From DATDRQ01 sp035291645 (GTDB lineage: Bacteria > Chloroflexota > Anaerolineae > Anaerolineales > UBA4823): DNA of 50,227 nucleotides. Position 1 is the first letter of the stretch. Every line of letters starts with the position of its first letter. The translations under genes and the position numbers were made by a program. Below, one piece after another: positions 16,647 to 24,533 of the stretch. The notes under the pieces were generated by a model, which saw only the letters and a list, made by a program, of their open reading frames with translations, searched no databases and was not told where the DNA came from. The DNA is taken from NCBI GenBank assembly GCA_035291645.1, contig DATDRQ010000239.1, positions 1-50,227 of the forward strand. Direction: 5' to 3'.

Positions 16647-17563
16647 TATTCCAGTCTCTTTCGCAAAGCTCTATCCACCGTTCGTAGGGTTGGAATTTTC
16701 TCCTCGGTCCCTTCGTCCAGCCCGACCTTGTCGAACAAGGCGATCAACTGTTTGGGACGAATCGACAAAGGCTCGGCTATTCTTTGCCTGGCGAGATCGG
16801 CGTACTTCGCGATGATCTCGTACCCCACGTAGCGGCGCTTCAGCCAGGCGGCGACTTTCGGCGTTTGTCCGGAGCCGGCGAACGGATCGAGCACCAGCTC
16901 GTCCGGATAGGAATACATGCCGATCAGGCGATAGGGGATCTCTTCGGGAAAGGGGCAGGGATGCTCCAGGTAGCCCGGTGGGACGGGCGCGATGTGCCAG
17001 ACATTGTTGGCGATGTCCATCGTGAACAGGCGGTTGATCGGATAGCGGGCTCCTTCTTTTTGCTCGCTACTGCGATCCTTATAAATAGCCGGGCCGGGTT
17101 TCCGGAAGACCAGGATATATTCGGTCATGATGTTGGGATAGAAATAGCCGGGATATGGCTTTTGAATCGTGACACCGGCGCGCTTGACGCCCGCCGTCGT
17201 CTTGTGCCAGAGGATGTCTTGATGGAACTCCCACCCTTCCTGTACCAGGCGCGCGGTCACGTCAAACGGCACCGGATAATGCTTTCCTCCCAGCAGCACC
17301 GTCCCGATCACAATCCCGCAAAAGCCCCCCGGCTTTGTGACGCGCAAGACTTCGGTGAAAACTTTTTCGATCCAATCCAGATAATTTGAGTACTCGGTGT
17401 AACCGTTGGCGTAGGCGCGCGTGCGGTAATGCTGGCTCTTGTCTGAGGCATGGATGTCGTAATCGATCGCGTTCCAATACGGGGGAGAAGTAACCGTCAG
17501 CGACACGCGGTTGTCGCTCAACTCGGGCATGGATTCACAGGAGCGCTGGAAGATCTGATTCAT
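16646..17563 (-). CDS. Site-specific DNA methyltransferase (beta-class), second of a pair
   Basis: This 305-residue enzyme has TSPPYW at residues 25-30, and PFPEEIPYRLIGMYSY before the AdoMet motif DPFAGSGQT at 226-234. It is therefore also a beta-class N4/N6 methyltransferase. The N-terminal HASDKSQHYRTRAYANGYTEYSNYLDWI region is the likely target-recognition part. Base composition is closer to the host than in its partner. The pair overlap by one base and must be co-translated. Each may methylate one strand of an asymmetric site, or one may be a later addition. No nuclease or helicase subunit is seen nearby. Confidence 0.88.
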   Translation of the reverse strand: MNQIFQRSCESMPELSDNRVSLTVTSPPYWNAIDYDIHASDKSQHYRTRAYANGYTEYSNYLDWIEKVFTEVLRVTKPGGFCGIVIGTVLLGGKHYPVPFDVTARLVQEGWEFHQDILWHKTTAGVKRAGVTIQKPYPGYFYPNIMTEYILVFRKPGPAIYKDRSSEQKEGARYPINRLFTMDIANNVWHIAPVPPGYLEHPCPFPEEIPYRLIGMYSYPDELVLDPFAGSGQTPKVAAWLKRRYVGYEIIAKYADLARQRIAEPLSIRPKQLIALFDKVGLDEGTEEKIPTLRTVDRALRKRLE

Positions 17564-17758
17564 TGGGTATCGCCTTTGAAATAGTCGGTATACTTACGTT
17601 AGATTACCACATTATTAACCACGCTCAAAGCAGAAATTTGCCTGCCCGCTCGATCACCAGACTGTCCGGCAGATCGTCGCCGGCTTAGACCAGTGGCAAT
17701 AACACACTGCCGACGAGAGCAGCCTGCTGCAAGCGATCGACTTCCAGGAGTATTTTCT

Positions 17759-19531
17759 ATGCCAGTCCAATTGACCGAAGCTATCATACGCTCCCTAAGC
17801 ACTCTCCAAAGCTTTGAGCGCGGGCAGCGATATTATCGCTCTGGGGCGGTTTATAACACAGCCCGGCAGGGTTCTATTCTAACCGGCGAATGTGAGGGCA
17901 GCAGTGCTCCAGCTTACCGTCTACGGGTAGAACTGGATGATGCCGGAGTGCGTTCGGCATTTTGCACCTGTCCGTATGACATGGGCGGTTTCTGCAAGCA
18001 CACTGTTGCCTTGCTTCTTACCTACTTTAATACGCCGGAGGAATTCCTCGAACGCAAAGGAGTAGCGGAGATGCTCGCCGGTCTGGGCCGTGAGGATCTG
18101 GTCGTATTGATCACCAGGTTGGTGGATCGCGACCCCGATTTGTATGGCTGGCTTGAGGTAGCGATCCCGGCTGACAGGAATTCTGCTAAAGCGCAGGGGG
18201 CACCTCTCAAAGGAAAACGACGAACTCAGGTTTCAGCTCAGACCTATCGCCGGCGGGTTAGGGATATCCTGCACAGCCTGGATGGCTACCGGATGTCGGA
18301 GGCTTATTGGATGATGGGTGGAATGGTGAGGCAACTTGAAGAAGTCGCCGCTTCGGCGGATGCATTCCTTGAAGCCGGAGATGCCGAGGGGGCGTTGACC
18401 ATCCTGATGGTTTTGCTTGAGGAAGTATCGAACAGTTTCGGACAGTTTGACGATTCCAACGGTGAATTGGGAGGCTTCTTCAGTGAATTGGGACAACCTC
18501 TGGCAGAGGCCATCCTGAGCGCAGACCTGAGTGGATCCGATCGCCAAAAACTCAAAGGCGACTTGGAACCCATAACCGACGAACTTGCGAATTACGGCAT
18601 CGATGGATTGGAAGTTACCCTGGCGGCACTGGAACAGGGCTGGGCACAGATTGATATGGATGAAGACTGGGAAGAAGATGAGGAAGCATGGAGCGATGGG
18701 GAGGAAGGCGAATGGTATGGCGAGGCAGACCTGACGCAAGCCAAGCTGAATGTCCTGGAGCGCCAAGGGCGGGTAGATGAATATCTTGACCTGTGCCAGC
18801 AGGCTGGTGAACACCGGCGATATGCTCTCAAGTTGCTCGAGTTAGGGCGCAAAGACGAGGCGATGTCAATTGCCATGAATAATCTGTCGAGCGCCGACGA
18901 GGCATTGACGATTGCCCAGACATTGCGAGATATGGGTCAGGTGCGGGACGCATTCGCCGTTGGAGAACGTGGTCTTTCTTTGCCTGGTCACAAACATTCG
19001 CTGGGTTCATGGCTAGGTCCACTGGAAGAAGCCCAGGGACGTTCTGAACAAGCCATTCTTGCCTATTCGGCTGCTTTCTCCAGCATGCCTTCTATCGAGT
19101 TATATCGAACCTTGAAAGGTCTGGCTGGGGCGGACTGGAGCAGGCTACGCCAGAGGATGATGGATACTTTAAAGGCAGCCGCCCACTCTGACGTTCTCGT
19201 AGATGTGTACTTGCTGGAAGGTGAATGGGATGCTGCCATCCGTGTGGCGGATCAGGCCGGTTATTGGGCGTACCCGCTGATCGAGAAAGTGGCTGACGCT
19301 GTCTTAACTCACCGGCCCGATTGGGTTATCCAGGTTTCGATCAAGCAGGCAGAAGGGCTGATCGAGAAAACGCAAAGCAAATATTATGCTGCAGCAGCCC
19401 GTTGGCTTGCTAAGGCAAAAAAGGCATATATCGTTTCTGGTCGCCAGGCGGAATGGCAAGCGTATCTCTCTAACCTCAAGACGACTTACGCCCGGCGTCC
19501 CGCATTACAGGCGGAATTACGAAAGTTATGA
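17759..19531 (+). CDS. SWIM zinc-finger protein
   Basis: The 590-residue protein has a SWIM zinc finger near its N-terminus: FCTCPYDMGGFCKHTVALLL, ligands Cys69, Cys71, Cys79 and His81 (CxC-x7-CxH). The region before it resembles other bacterial SWIM proteins. A strongly acidic patch (MDEDWEEDEEAW and following) lies around residues 300-325. The C-terminal half is helical with repeat-like EAMSIAMNNL and AFAVGERGLSL units, suggesting TPR-like helices. SWIM fingers bind DNA or proteins; no enzyme domain is visible. I chose the ATG at 17759, preceded by CAGGAG. It lies divergent to the methyltransferases and just before a DUF2293 gene. Confidence 0.8.
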   Translation: MPVQLTEAIIRSLSTLQSFERGQRYYRSGAVYNTARQGSILTGECEGSSAPAYRLRVELDDAGVRSAFCTCPYDMGGFCKHTVALLLTYFNTPEEFLERKGVAEMLAGLGREDLVVLITRLVDRDPDLYGWLEVAIPADRNSAKAQGAPLKGKRRTQVSAQTYRRRVRDILHSLDGYRMSEAYWMMGGMVRQLEEVAASADAFLEAGDAEGALTILMVLLEEVSNSFGQFDDSNGELGGFFSELGQPLAEAILSADLSGSDRQKLKGDLEPITDELANYGIDGLEVTLAALEQGWAQIDMDEDWEEDEEAWSDGEEGEWYGEADLTQAKLNVLERQGRVDEYLDLCQQAGEHRRYALKLLELGRKDEAMSIAMNNLSSADEALTIAQTLRDMGQVRDAFAVGERGLSLPGHKHSLGSWLGPLEEAQGRSEQAILAYSAAFSSMPSIELYRTLKGLAGADWSRLRQRMMDTLKAAAHSDVLVDVYLLEGEWDAAIRVADQAGYWAYPLIEKVADAVLTHRPDWVIQVSIKQAEGLIEKTQSKYYAAAARWLAKAKKAYIVSGRQAEWQAYLSNLKTTYARRPALQAELRKL

Positions 19532-19577
19532 CCAGTCGGAATTAAACTCATTAGCGTGGAAAACCAAATTGCCATAT

Positions 19578-20267
19578 ATGCATAGTATGGCAGAGTCACT
19601 GCCTCAGGATATAAAAGTTTTCATCACGGCCAGTGAAGTTTCTTGCAGTGAATGTGGTGAGGATCTCGGCCGTCGTGCCTGGATCACGTTGGTTGAAAGC
19701 GAGGGTCCACTCTGCCTGGCTTGCGCTGACCTGGACCACCTTCTTTTTCTTCCTTCTGGCGATGCCGCGCTCACAAGGCGTGCCCGCAAGCACTCAACCT
19801 TGTCGGCTGTCGTCCTGAAGTGGAGCAAGGCACGCAAACGGTACGAACGGCAGGGACTCCTGGTCGAAGCGCAGGCTCTGGAGCAGGCCGAAGCGGAGTG
19901 TTTGAGCGACAGCGAGGCGAGAGCTCGCCGCAGAGAGCGGGAAGCTGAGCGCAGGATGGAATTGGATCAATTGTATGTCGACCGTTTTGCGGCGCGGATC
20001 CGGCAGCTTTTCCCGCGCTGCCCTCCTGGAAGAGAAGCGCTTATCGCTGAACATGCCTGCCTCAAGCACAGTGGCCGGGTCGGGCGTTCGGCAGCCGCTA
20101 AAAGTCTAGATGAGACAGCCGTCCGGTTGGCGGTGGTCGCTCATATCCGCCACACCGAGACGGAATATGATTCGCTCATGGCAAGGGGCTGCGAAAGATG
20201 GGAAGCCCGTGCGCTCACAAAGGAGGCGGTTGAGAGAGTGATGGACCGGTGGAGTGGAGTCGAGTAA
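19578..20267 (+). CDS. DUF2293-domain protein with N-terminal zinc-ribbon-like cysteines
   Basis: This 229-residue protein has two CxxC pairs early on (CSECG near 23-27, CLAC near 46-49), so a zinc ribbon is likely. A very basic helical middle follows (KARKRYERQ to RRREREAERRMELD). The C-terminal DUF2293 domain contains VVAHIRHTETEYDSLMARGCERWEARALTKEAVERVMDRW. Function is unknown; the charge suggests nucleic-acid binding. The same frame is open upstream under the SWIM gene, but the protein-like part begins at the ATG at 19578 (an alternative ATG is at 19587). It follows the SWIM gene by 46 bases. Confidence 0.75.
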   Translation: MHSMAESLPQDIKVFITASEVSCSECGEDLGRRAWITLVESEGPLCLACADLDHLLFLPSGDAALTRRARKHSTLSAVVLKWSKARKRYERQGLLVEAQALEQAEAECLSDSEARARRREREAERRMELDQLYVDRFAARIRQLFPRCPPGREALIAEHACLKHSGRVGRSAAAKSLDETAVRLAVVAHIRHTETEYDSLMARGCERWEARALTKEAVERVMDRWSGVE

Positions 20268-20368
20268 GATAGCCAAGCATACGCCCGCGCATGCTGGACG
20301 AGTTCGCCTACCTGTCCCTTCCCAGCGTTATAATCGTTTACAGAAATATCTGCAAGAGGATTGACAAT

Positions 20369-20689
20369 ATGAAACGGGATAGTCGGTCATCGATCTTAAG
20401 AACTATTAAAAAAGAATTTCCGTTTTTGCGCGACCAGTTTGGAGTCGAGCGGATCGCGTTGTTTGGTTCCTTTGCCCGTGGCGATGTTCATGAGGATAGT
20501 GATGTGGATATCCTTGTGTCACTTTCGAAACCGCTTGGCTTTTCTTTCTTCCAGTTAGCCGATTATCTTGAAGATAAACTAGGTAGAAAAGTGGATTTGA
20601 TTACCGCTACTACCCTGGAGTTAGGGAGTGCCGATCCTCGGCGGGCGCACATCGCAAGAGAGATCCGGGATTGGTTGATTTATGTCTAA
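20369..20689 (+). CDS. MNT-type nucleotidyltransferase antitoxin (MntA-like)
   Basis: The 106-residue minimal nucleotidyltransferase has GSFARG at 33-38 and DSDVDILV at 43-50, the GSx(n)DxD signature with both catalytic aspartates. In HEPN/MNT pairs such proteins inactivate the HEPN RNase by adding AMP to a tyrosine. Its 3' end overlaps the HEPN gene by 8 bases. The ATG at 20369 follows AGAGGATTG; a longer open frame from 20291 has no such support. A TATAAT at 20329-20334 is a plausible -10 box. Confidence 0.87.
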   Translation: MKRDSRSSILRTIKKEFPFLRDQFGVERIALFGSFARGDVHEDSDVDILVSLSKPLGFSFFQLADYLEDKLGRKVDLITATTLELGSADPRRAHIAREIRDWLIYV

Positions 20690-21041
20690 GTCCAGGCGTA
20701 ATCTCGATTACCTCCTTGATATTCAAGATGCCATTGAGCGAGCACTTGAGTATACGAATGGCTTGACCTGGGATGAATATTTACATGATAACAAGACCCA
20801 AGACGCGGTTGTCAGAAACCTGGAAGTATTGGGTGAAACGACGAAGAACATTTCTGATGACCTTCGAATCGAATATCCCGCTGTCCCCTGGCGTGATATG
20901 TCCGGAACTCGAGATCGCCTCGTACACCATTACTTTGGAATAAACCAGGAGATCGTTTGGCAGATCGTTCAGAAAGACTTGCCGGGTTTGAAGCAACAAA
21001 TTGCCAACATGATCAGCGAGATCTCTGCTGGAGATGCATAA
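20682..21041 (+). CDS. HEPN-domain RNase toxin (HepT-like, DUF86)
   Basis: This 119-residue all-helical HEPN protein carries the active-site motif R-x4-H with the following Tyr (Arg77, His82, Tyr84 in TRDRLVHHYFG). EVLGETTKNISDDL in the middle is typical of DUF86. In this family the Tyr near the His is the target of AMP addition by the MNT partner, encoded just upstream with an 8-base overlap. The toxin should be an endoribonuclease active when unmodified. The gene overlaps the start of rarA by 8 bases. Confidence 0.87.
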   Translation: MSKSRRNLDYLLDIQDAIERALEYTNGLTWDEYLHDNKTQDAVVRNLEVLGETTKNISDDLRIEYPAVPWRDMSGTRDRLVHHYFGINQEIVWQIVQKDLPGLKQQIANMISEISAGDA

Positions 21042-22464
21042 TTTGGACCTCTTCGACCACGCCATGCAGCAGCGCATGCAGTCCGAAGCGCCCCTGGCGG
21101 CGCGCATGCGCCCGCGGGCGCTGGATGAGTTCGCCGGGCAGGAGGAGATCGTCGGCGAGGGCCGGTTGCTGCGCCGCGCCATCGAAGCAGACCGGCTGTT
21201 CTCCTCCATCATCCTGTGGGGACCGCCCGGCACCGGCAAGACTACCCTGGCGCAGATCATCGCCAACCAGACCCAGTCGCACTTCGAGACGCTCTCGGCG
21301 GTGCTGGCGGGCAAGGCCGAGCTGCGCGCCGTGGTCGAGAAAGCTATCGAACGCCGCAGGCTGTACGGGAAGCGCTCCATCCTGTTCGTGGACGAGGTGC
21401 ACCGCTGGAACAAGGCCCAGCAGGACGCCCTGCTGCCGCACGTCGAGAACGGTACCGTGGTGCTGATCGGCGCCACCACCGAGAACCCCTACTTCGAGGT
21501 GATCGGGGCGTTGGTCTCGCGCTCGCGCGTCTTCCAGCTGCGCCCGCTCGAAGATGAAGACGTGCGCGCCATCCTCCGGCGCGCCTTACAGGATGAAGAA
21601 CGCGGCTATGGCAGGCGTTCGATCGAGATCGACGAAGCCGCCCTGGAACACCTGATCCGGGTGTCGGGCGGCGACGCCCGCAACGCGCTCAACGCCCTGG
21701 AGCTGGCGGTGGAGAGCACCCCACCGGGCGAAGGCGGTGTGATCTTCATTTCTTTGGAGGTCGCCCAGGAGTCGATCCAGCGGCGGGCGGTACTGTACGA
21801 TAAGGACGGCGACGCCCACTACGACACCATCTCAGCTTTCATTAAATCCGTGCGCGGTTCTGATCCAGACGCGGCGCTGTACTGGCTGGCAAAGATGCTC
21901 TACGCGGGTGAAGACCCGCGCTTCATCCTGCGCCGCCTGCTGATCCTGGCCGGGGAGGATATCGGTTTGGGCGATCCGCTGGGATTGGTGGTCGCCAGCG
22001 CGGCCGCCCAGGCCTTCGATTACGTCGGACTGCCGGAGGGCATCTACCCGATCGTGGAGGCTACTCTGTATCTGGCAACCGCGCCGAAGTCCAACACCGC
22101 CGGGGCGTACTTCAAAGCCTTCCAGAAGATCGAGGCAGAGGGCATCGTCGCGGTGCCCCAGCACCTGCAGGATGCCACCCGTGACGCCAAGGCTTTAGGT
22201 CATGGCAAAGGCTACGAGTACCCTCACGAAGCCCCCGGGCACTTCCTGCCCCAACAATACCTGCCCAAAGCCCTGCTCGGCACCTACTTCTACCAACCCT
22301 CCGCCGAGGGCTACGAGGCCCAGGTCGCTGAACGCCTGGCGCGCTGGCGGGAAGCTCAGCGCGCCGCCCTGGGGATCACCCGGGCAGAAGACCTTCCGGA
22401 CCTGTCGCAGGAGACTATCCAGGAGATCAAGCACAAGCACAAACCGGCCGCGTTCGAACGTTAA
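21034..22464 (+). CDS. rarA: Replication-associated recombination protein A (RarA/MgsA AAA+ ATPase)
   Basis: The 476-residue AAA+ protein is related to clamp-loader ATPases. It has RPRALDEFAGQEEI at the N-terminus, Walker A GPPGTGKTT near 63-71, Walker B ILFVDEVHRWNKAQQD near 115-130, sensor 1 ATTENP, and ISAFIKSVRGSDPDAALYWLAKML near 270-293, which is distinctive for RarA/MgsA. The KALGHGKGYEYPHEAPGHF segment near 390-408 is also diagnostic. It acts at stalled replication forks. The start overlaps the HEPN toxin gene by 8 bases, tying a housekeeping gene to a toxin-antitoxin transcript. The last codons AAFER and the stop lie inside a long perfect inverted repeat. Confidence 0.93.
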   Translation: MHNLDLFDHAMQQRMQSEAPLAARMRPRALDEFAGQEEIVGEGRLLRRAIEADRLFSSIILWGPPGTGKTTLAQIIANQTQSHFETLSAVLAGKAELRAVVEKAIERRRLYGKRSILFVDEVHRWNKAQQDALLPHVENGTVVLIGATTENPYFEVIGALVSRSRVFQLRPLEDEDVRAILRRALQDEERGYGRRSIEIDEAALEHLIRVSGGDARNALNALELAVESTPPGEGGVIFISLEVAQESIQRRAVLYDKDGDAHYDTISAFIKSVRGSDPDAALYWLAKMLYAGEDPRFILRRLLILAGEDIGLGDPLGLVVASAAAQAFDYVGLPEGIYPIVEATLYLATAPKSNTAGAYFKAFQKIEAEGIVAVPQHLQDATRDAKALGHGKGYEYPHEAPGHFLPQQYLPKALLGTYFYQPSAEGYEAQVAERLARWREAQRAALGITRAEDLPDLSQETIQEIKHKHKPAAFER

Positions 22465-22491
22465 AACGTTCGAAATTTTAACGTTCGAACG
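22451..22491. repeat. 16-bp perfect inverted repeat with three CGTTCGAA copies
   Basis: The left arm is 22451-22466 and the right arm 22476-22491. They are exact reverse complements of 16 bases around a 9-base loop, and the loop itself begins with CGTTCGAAA. The octamer CGTTCGAA therefore appears three times with 16-base spacing. The rarA stop codon lies in the left arm, and the next gene begins 18 bases past the right arm. It could be a terminator-like hairpin or a regulator-binding array. Confidence 0.85.
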
Positions 22492-22508
22492 AAAATCCCT
22501 GACCTTCC

Positions 22509-23126
22509 ATGCCACTATTCCTGCTGATCCGCCACGGAGAGACCGATTACGTCAAGAAAGGCCGCCTGTCCGGGCGGCAGCCAGGCATCCACCTGAACAA
22601 GAAAGGGAAAGCCCAGGCGGAAGCGCTGGTCGAGAAGTTAACTGGCGCGCCGGTCAAAGCCATCTACAGCAGCCCGCTCGAGCGCACCCTGGAGACCGCC
22701 GGTCCGGTCGCCAAAGCGCTCGGGCTGGAGGTTATCCCCCGGCCCGGGCTGATCGACACGGACATCGGCGAGTGGACCGACCGCACGCTCAGCAGCCTGA
22801 AACGGCAGAAGATCTGGCGCACCGTGCAGCAGGCGCCCACCCTGGTGCGCTTTCCGGGCGGCGAGACCTTCGCCGAAGCCCAGCGCCGCATCTGCCAGGA
22901 GCTCGAAATCCTGGGGACGGCTCACGACCCCAAAGACATGATCGCCCTCTTTTCCCACGCCGACCCGATCAAACTGGCTGTGGCTTATTACATCGGCCTG
23001 CCGCTGGACCTGTTCCAGCGACTGAGCGTCTCACCCGCCTCGATCAGCGCCCTGCTCGTTGGCGATTCCAGCAGCCGGTTATTGACCTTAAATTATGATA
23101 TTTCTCTTACTCTAGCAAAAACTTGA
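22509..23126 (+). CDS. Histidine phosphatase (phosphoglycerate-mutase-like, MSMEG_4193 family)
   Basis: This 205-residue protein of the histidine phosphatase superfamily has LIRHGET at residues 6-12 (catalytic His9), SSPLERTLETA near 54-64, and the second catalytic His in ALFSHADPIKL near 150. RLSGRQPGIHLNKKGKAQAE and PASISALLVGD match the MSMEG_4193-type putative phosphomutases conserved in Actinobacteria. The substrate is unknown. It is the first gene of a trio with DUF3090 and SCO1664 genes, the same order as around mycobacterial Rv2135c-Rv2133c. It begins 18 bases after the inverted repeat. Confidence 0.87.
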   Translation: MPLFLLIRHGETDYVKKGRLSGRQPGIHLNKKGKAQAEALVEKLTGAPVKAIYSSPLERTLETAGPVAKALGLEVIPRPGLIDTDIGEWTDRTLSSLKRQKIWRTVQQAPTLVRFPGGETFAEAQRRICQELEILGTAHDPKDMIALFSHADPIKLAVAYYIGLPLDLFQRLSVSPASISALLVGDSSSRLLTLNYDISLTLAKT

Positions 23127-23173
23127 TTCTGGTATACTAGAATCACGCATTATGGATTTGCGGTGGAGTTATT

Positions 23174-23701
23174 ATGGCACGCATGGAAATCGATCTGCAA
23201 CCGGTCACCCACATCCTGGCAGATGCCATCGGCCCCCCAGGGCAGCGCATCTTCTACCTGCAAGCCTGGAAAGATGACCGCACGGTGACGTTGATCGTCG
23301 AGAAGTTCCAGATTCAGACGCTTGCCATCGGCCTGGAGCGCTTTCTGGAGGAGATCAGGGAGAAATACCCGGAATTACCCGCAGCTTCCGGCGACTTCAT
23401 CGAGGAAAAGATGCACATCCACCCACCCATCGAACCTTTGTTCCGGGCGGGCGAGATTGGCCTTGGTTACGACGCAGACAGCGACCTGGTCGTCCTGGCA
23501 ATCCGTGAGATGCTCGCCGAGGACCAGGACCCGGAAGAAGCCGGCCTCGTTCGCTTTTGGTGCACCCGCTCGCAAATCCTGTCGATGTCCCGCTGGGGGG
23601 TTGATATGGCCTCCCGCGGGCGTCCAATCTGTCCTCAATGCGGGGAACCGATGGAACCGGAAGGCCACTTCTGCCCAAAGAAAAACGGGCACGTTCACTA
23701 A
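23174..23701 (+). CDS. DUF3090-family protein
   Basis: The 175-residue protein matches the DUF3090 family. It has the N-terminal DLQPVTHILADAIGPPGQRIFYLQA stretch, EKFQIQTLAIGLERFLEEI, and a C-terminal zinc-ribbon-like CPQCGEPMEPEGHFCPKKNGH with CxxC and CPxxNGH. The last motif is typical of the family. Biochemical role unknown. Its neighbours are the conserved partners seen in Actinobacteria. It lies 47 bases after the phosphatase gene; GATTCT/AGAATC at 23125-23144 in that gap is a small inverted repeat around TATACT. Confidence 0.88.
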   Translation: MARMEIDLQPVTHILADAIGPPGQRIFYLQAWKDDRTVTLIVEKFQIQTLAIGLERFLEEIREKYPELPAASGDFIEEKMHIHPPIEPLFRAGEIGLGYDADSDLVVLAIREMLAEDQDPEEAGLVRFWCTRSQILSMSRWGVDMASRGRPICPQCGEPMEPEGHFCPKKNGHVH

Positions 23702-23762
23702 CCGTCCGTCACCCCTTCGCAAGCAGCGCCGGTCACGCGGTTCTCCCCATTACTTAACTTTT

Positions 23763-24488
23763 ATGAAAAAAACGGATCAAACGATCCTGACCGCCCTGGA
23801 GAAGGGCCAAATGACCGTCCTGGGCGAGTACTTGTGGGGTTCTAACTACACCTTTTCTGTACAGGTGCAGCAAGAAGGTCTGTGCTTTCAAGGCGTCTAC
23901 AAGCCCACCCGCGGCGAGCGCCCGCTGTGGGACTTCCCCCGCTCCAGCCTGGCGAAGCGCGAGGTGGCCGCTTATCTGGTGAGCGAATTCCTGGGATGGA
24001 GACTGGTGCCGCCCACGGTTTACCGTAAAGATGCGCCGGTCGGGCCGGGCTCCTTGCAGCTCTACATCGAGCATGACCCGGAGTACCACTACTTCAACTT
24101 CAAAGATGTGGATCGGCAGCGCTTGCGTCCGGTGGCATTGTTCGACCTGCTGATCAACAACGCCGACCGCAAGGGCAGCCATGTCTTGTTCGATGCGGAG
24201 GATCACATCTGGCTGATCGATCATGGCATCTGCTTCCACCGTGAGGAGAAGCTGCGCACGGTGATCTGGGATTTCGCCGGCGAGCCGATCCCGTTGGAAT
24301 TGTGCTCGGCCCTGGAACGCCTCATGCTTAACCTGACCCCCGAATGCCAGCTGACCGCCAGCCTGCTTCCCTTATTGAACCGGGAGGAGATCGCTGCATT
24401 GGGATACCGGGCGCAGGCGCTGACCAGGACCGGCAAGTTTCCGGACCCTCACCCGAACCGCCGGCCCTATCCCTGGCCGCCGGTATAA
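23763..24488 (+). CDS. SCO1664-family protein (kinase-like fold)
   Basis: This 241-residue protein matches the SCO1664 family, distantly related to PI3/PI4-kinase folds. GEYLWGSNYTFSVQV is followed by VYKPTRGERPLWDFP (nucleotide-binding Lys) and AKREVAAYLVSEFLGW. FDLLINNADRKGSHVLF (catalytic NxxDR) and WLIDHGICFH (metal-binding Asp) complete the core. These catalytic-looking residues suggest a small-molecule or protein kinase, but no substrate is established. It is the third gene of the conserved trio. The ATG at 23763 starts the conserved part; the frame is open further upstream without support. Confidence 0.85.
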   Translation: MKKTDQTILTALEKGQMTVLGEYLWGSNYTFSVQVQQEGLCFQGVYKPTRGERPLWDFPRSSLAKREVAAYLVSEFLGWRLVPPTVYRKDAPVGPGSLQLYIEHDPEYHYFNFKDVDRQRLRPVALFDLLINNADRKGSHVLFDAEDHIWLIDHGICFHREEKLRTVIWDFAGEPIPLELCSALERLMLNLTPECQLTASLLPLLNREEIAALGYRAQALTRTGKFPDPHPNRRPYPWPPV

Positions 24489-24533
24489 GTGGGCAGCCCC
24501 CGAAACCAATAACCCTCACCCAGGAGGACACCC

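Noticed and set aside
22451..22491. LexA box within the CGTTCGAA array
   Set aside because: The GAAC and GTTC half-sites there are separated by 8 bases or directly abutted, not by the 4 required for the LexA-type core.
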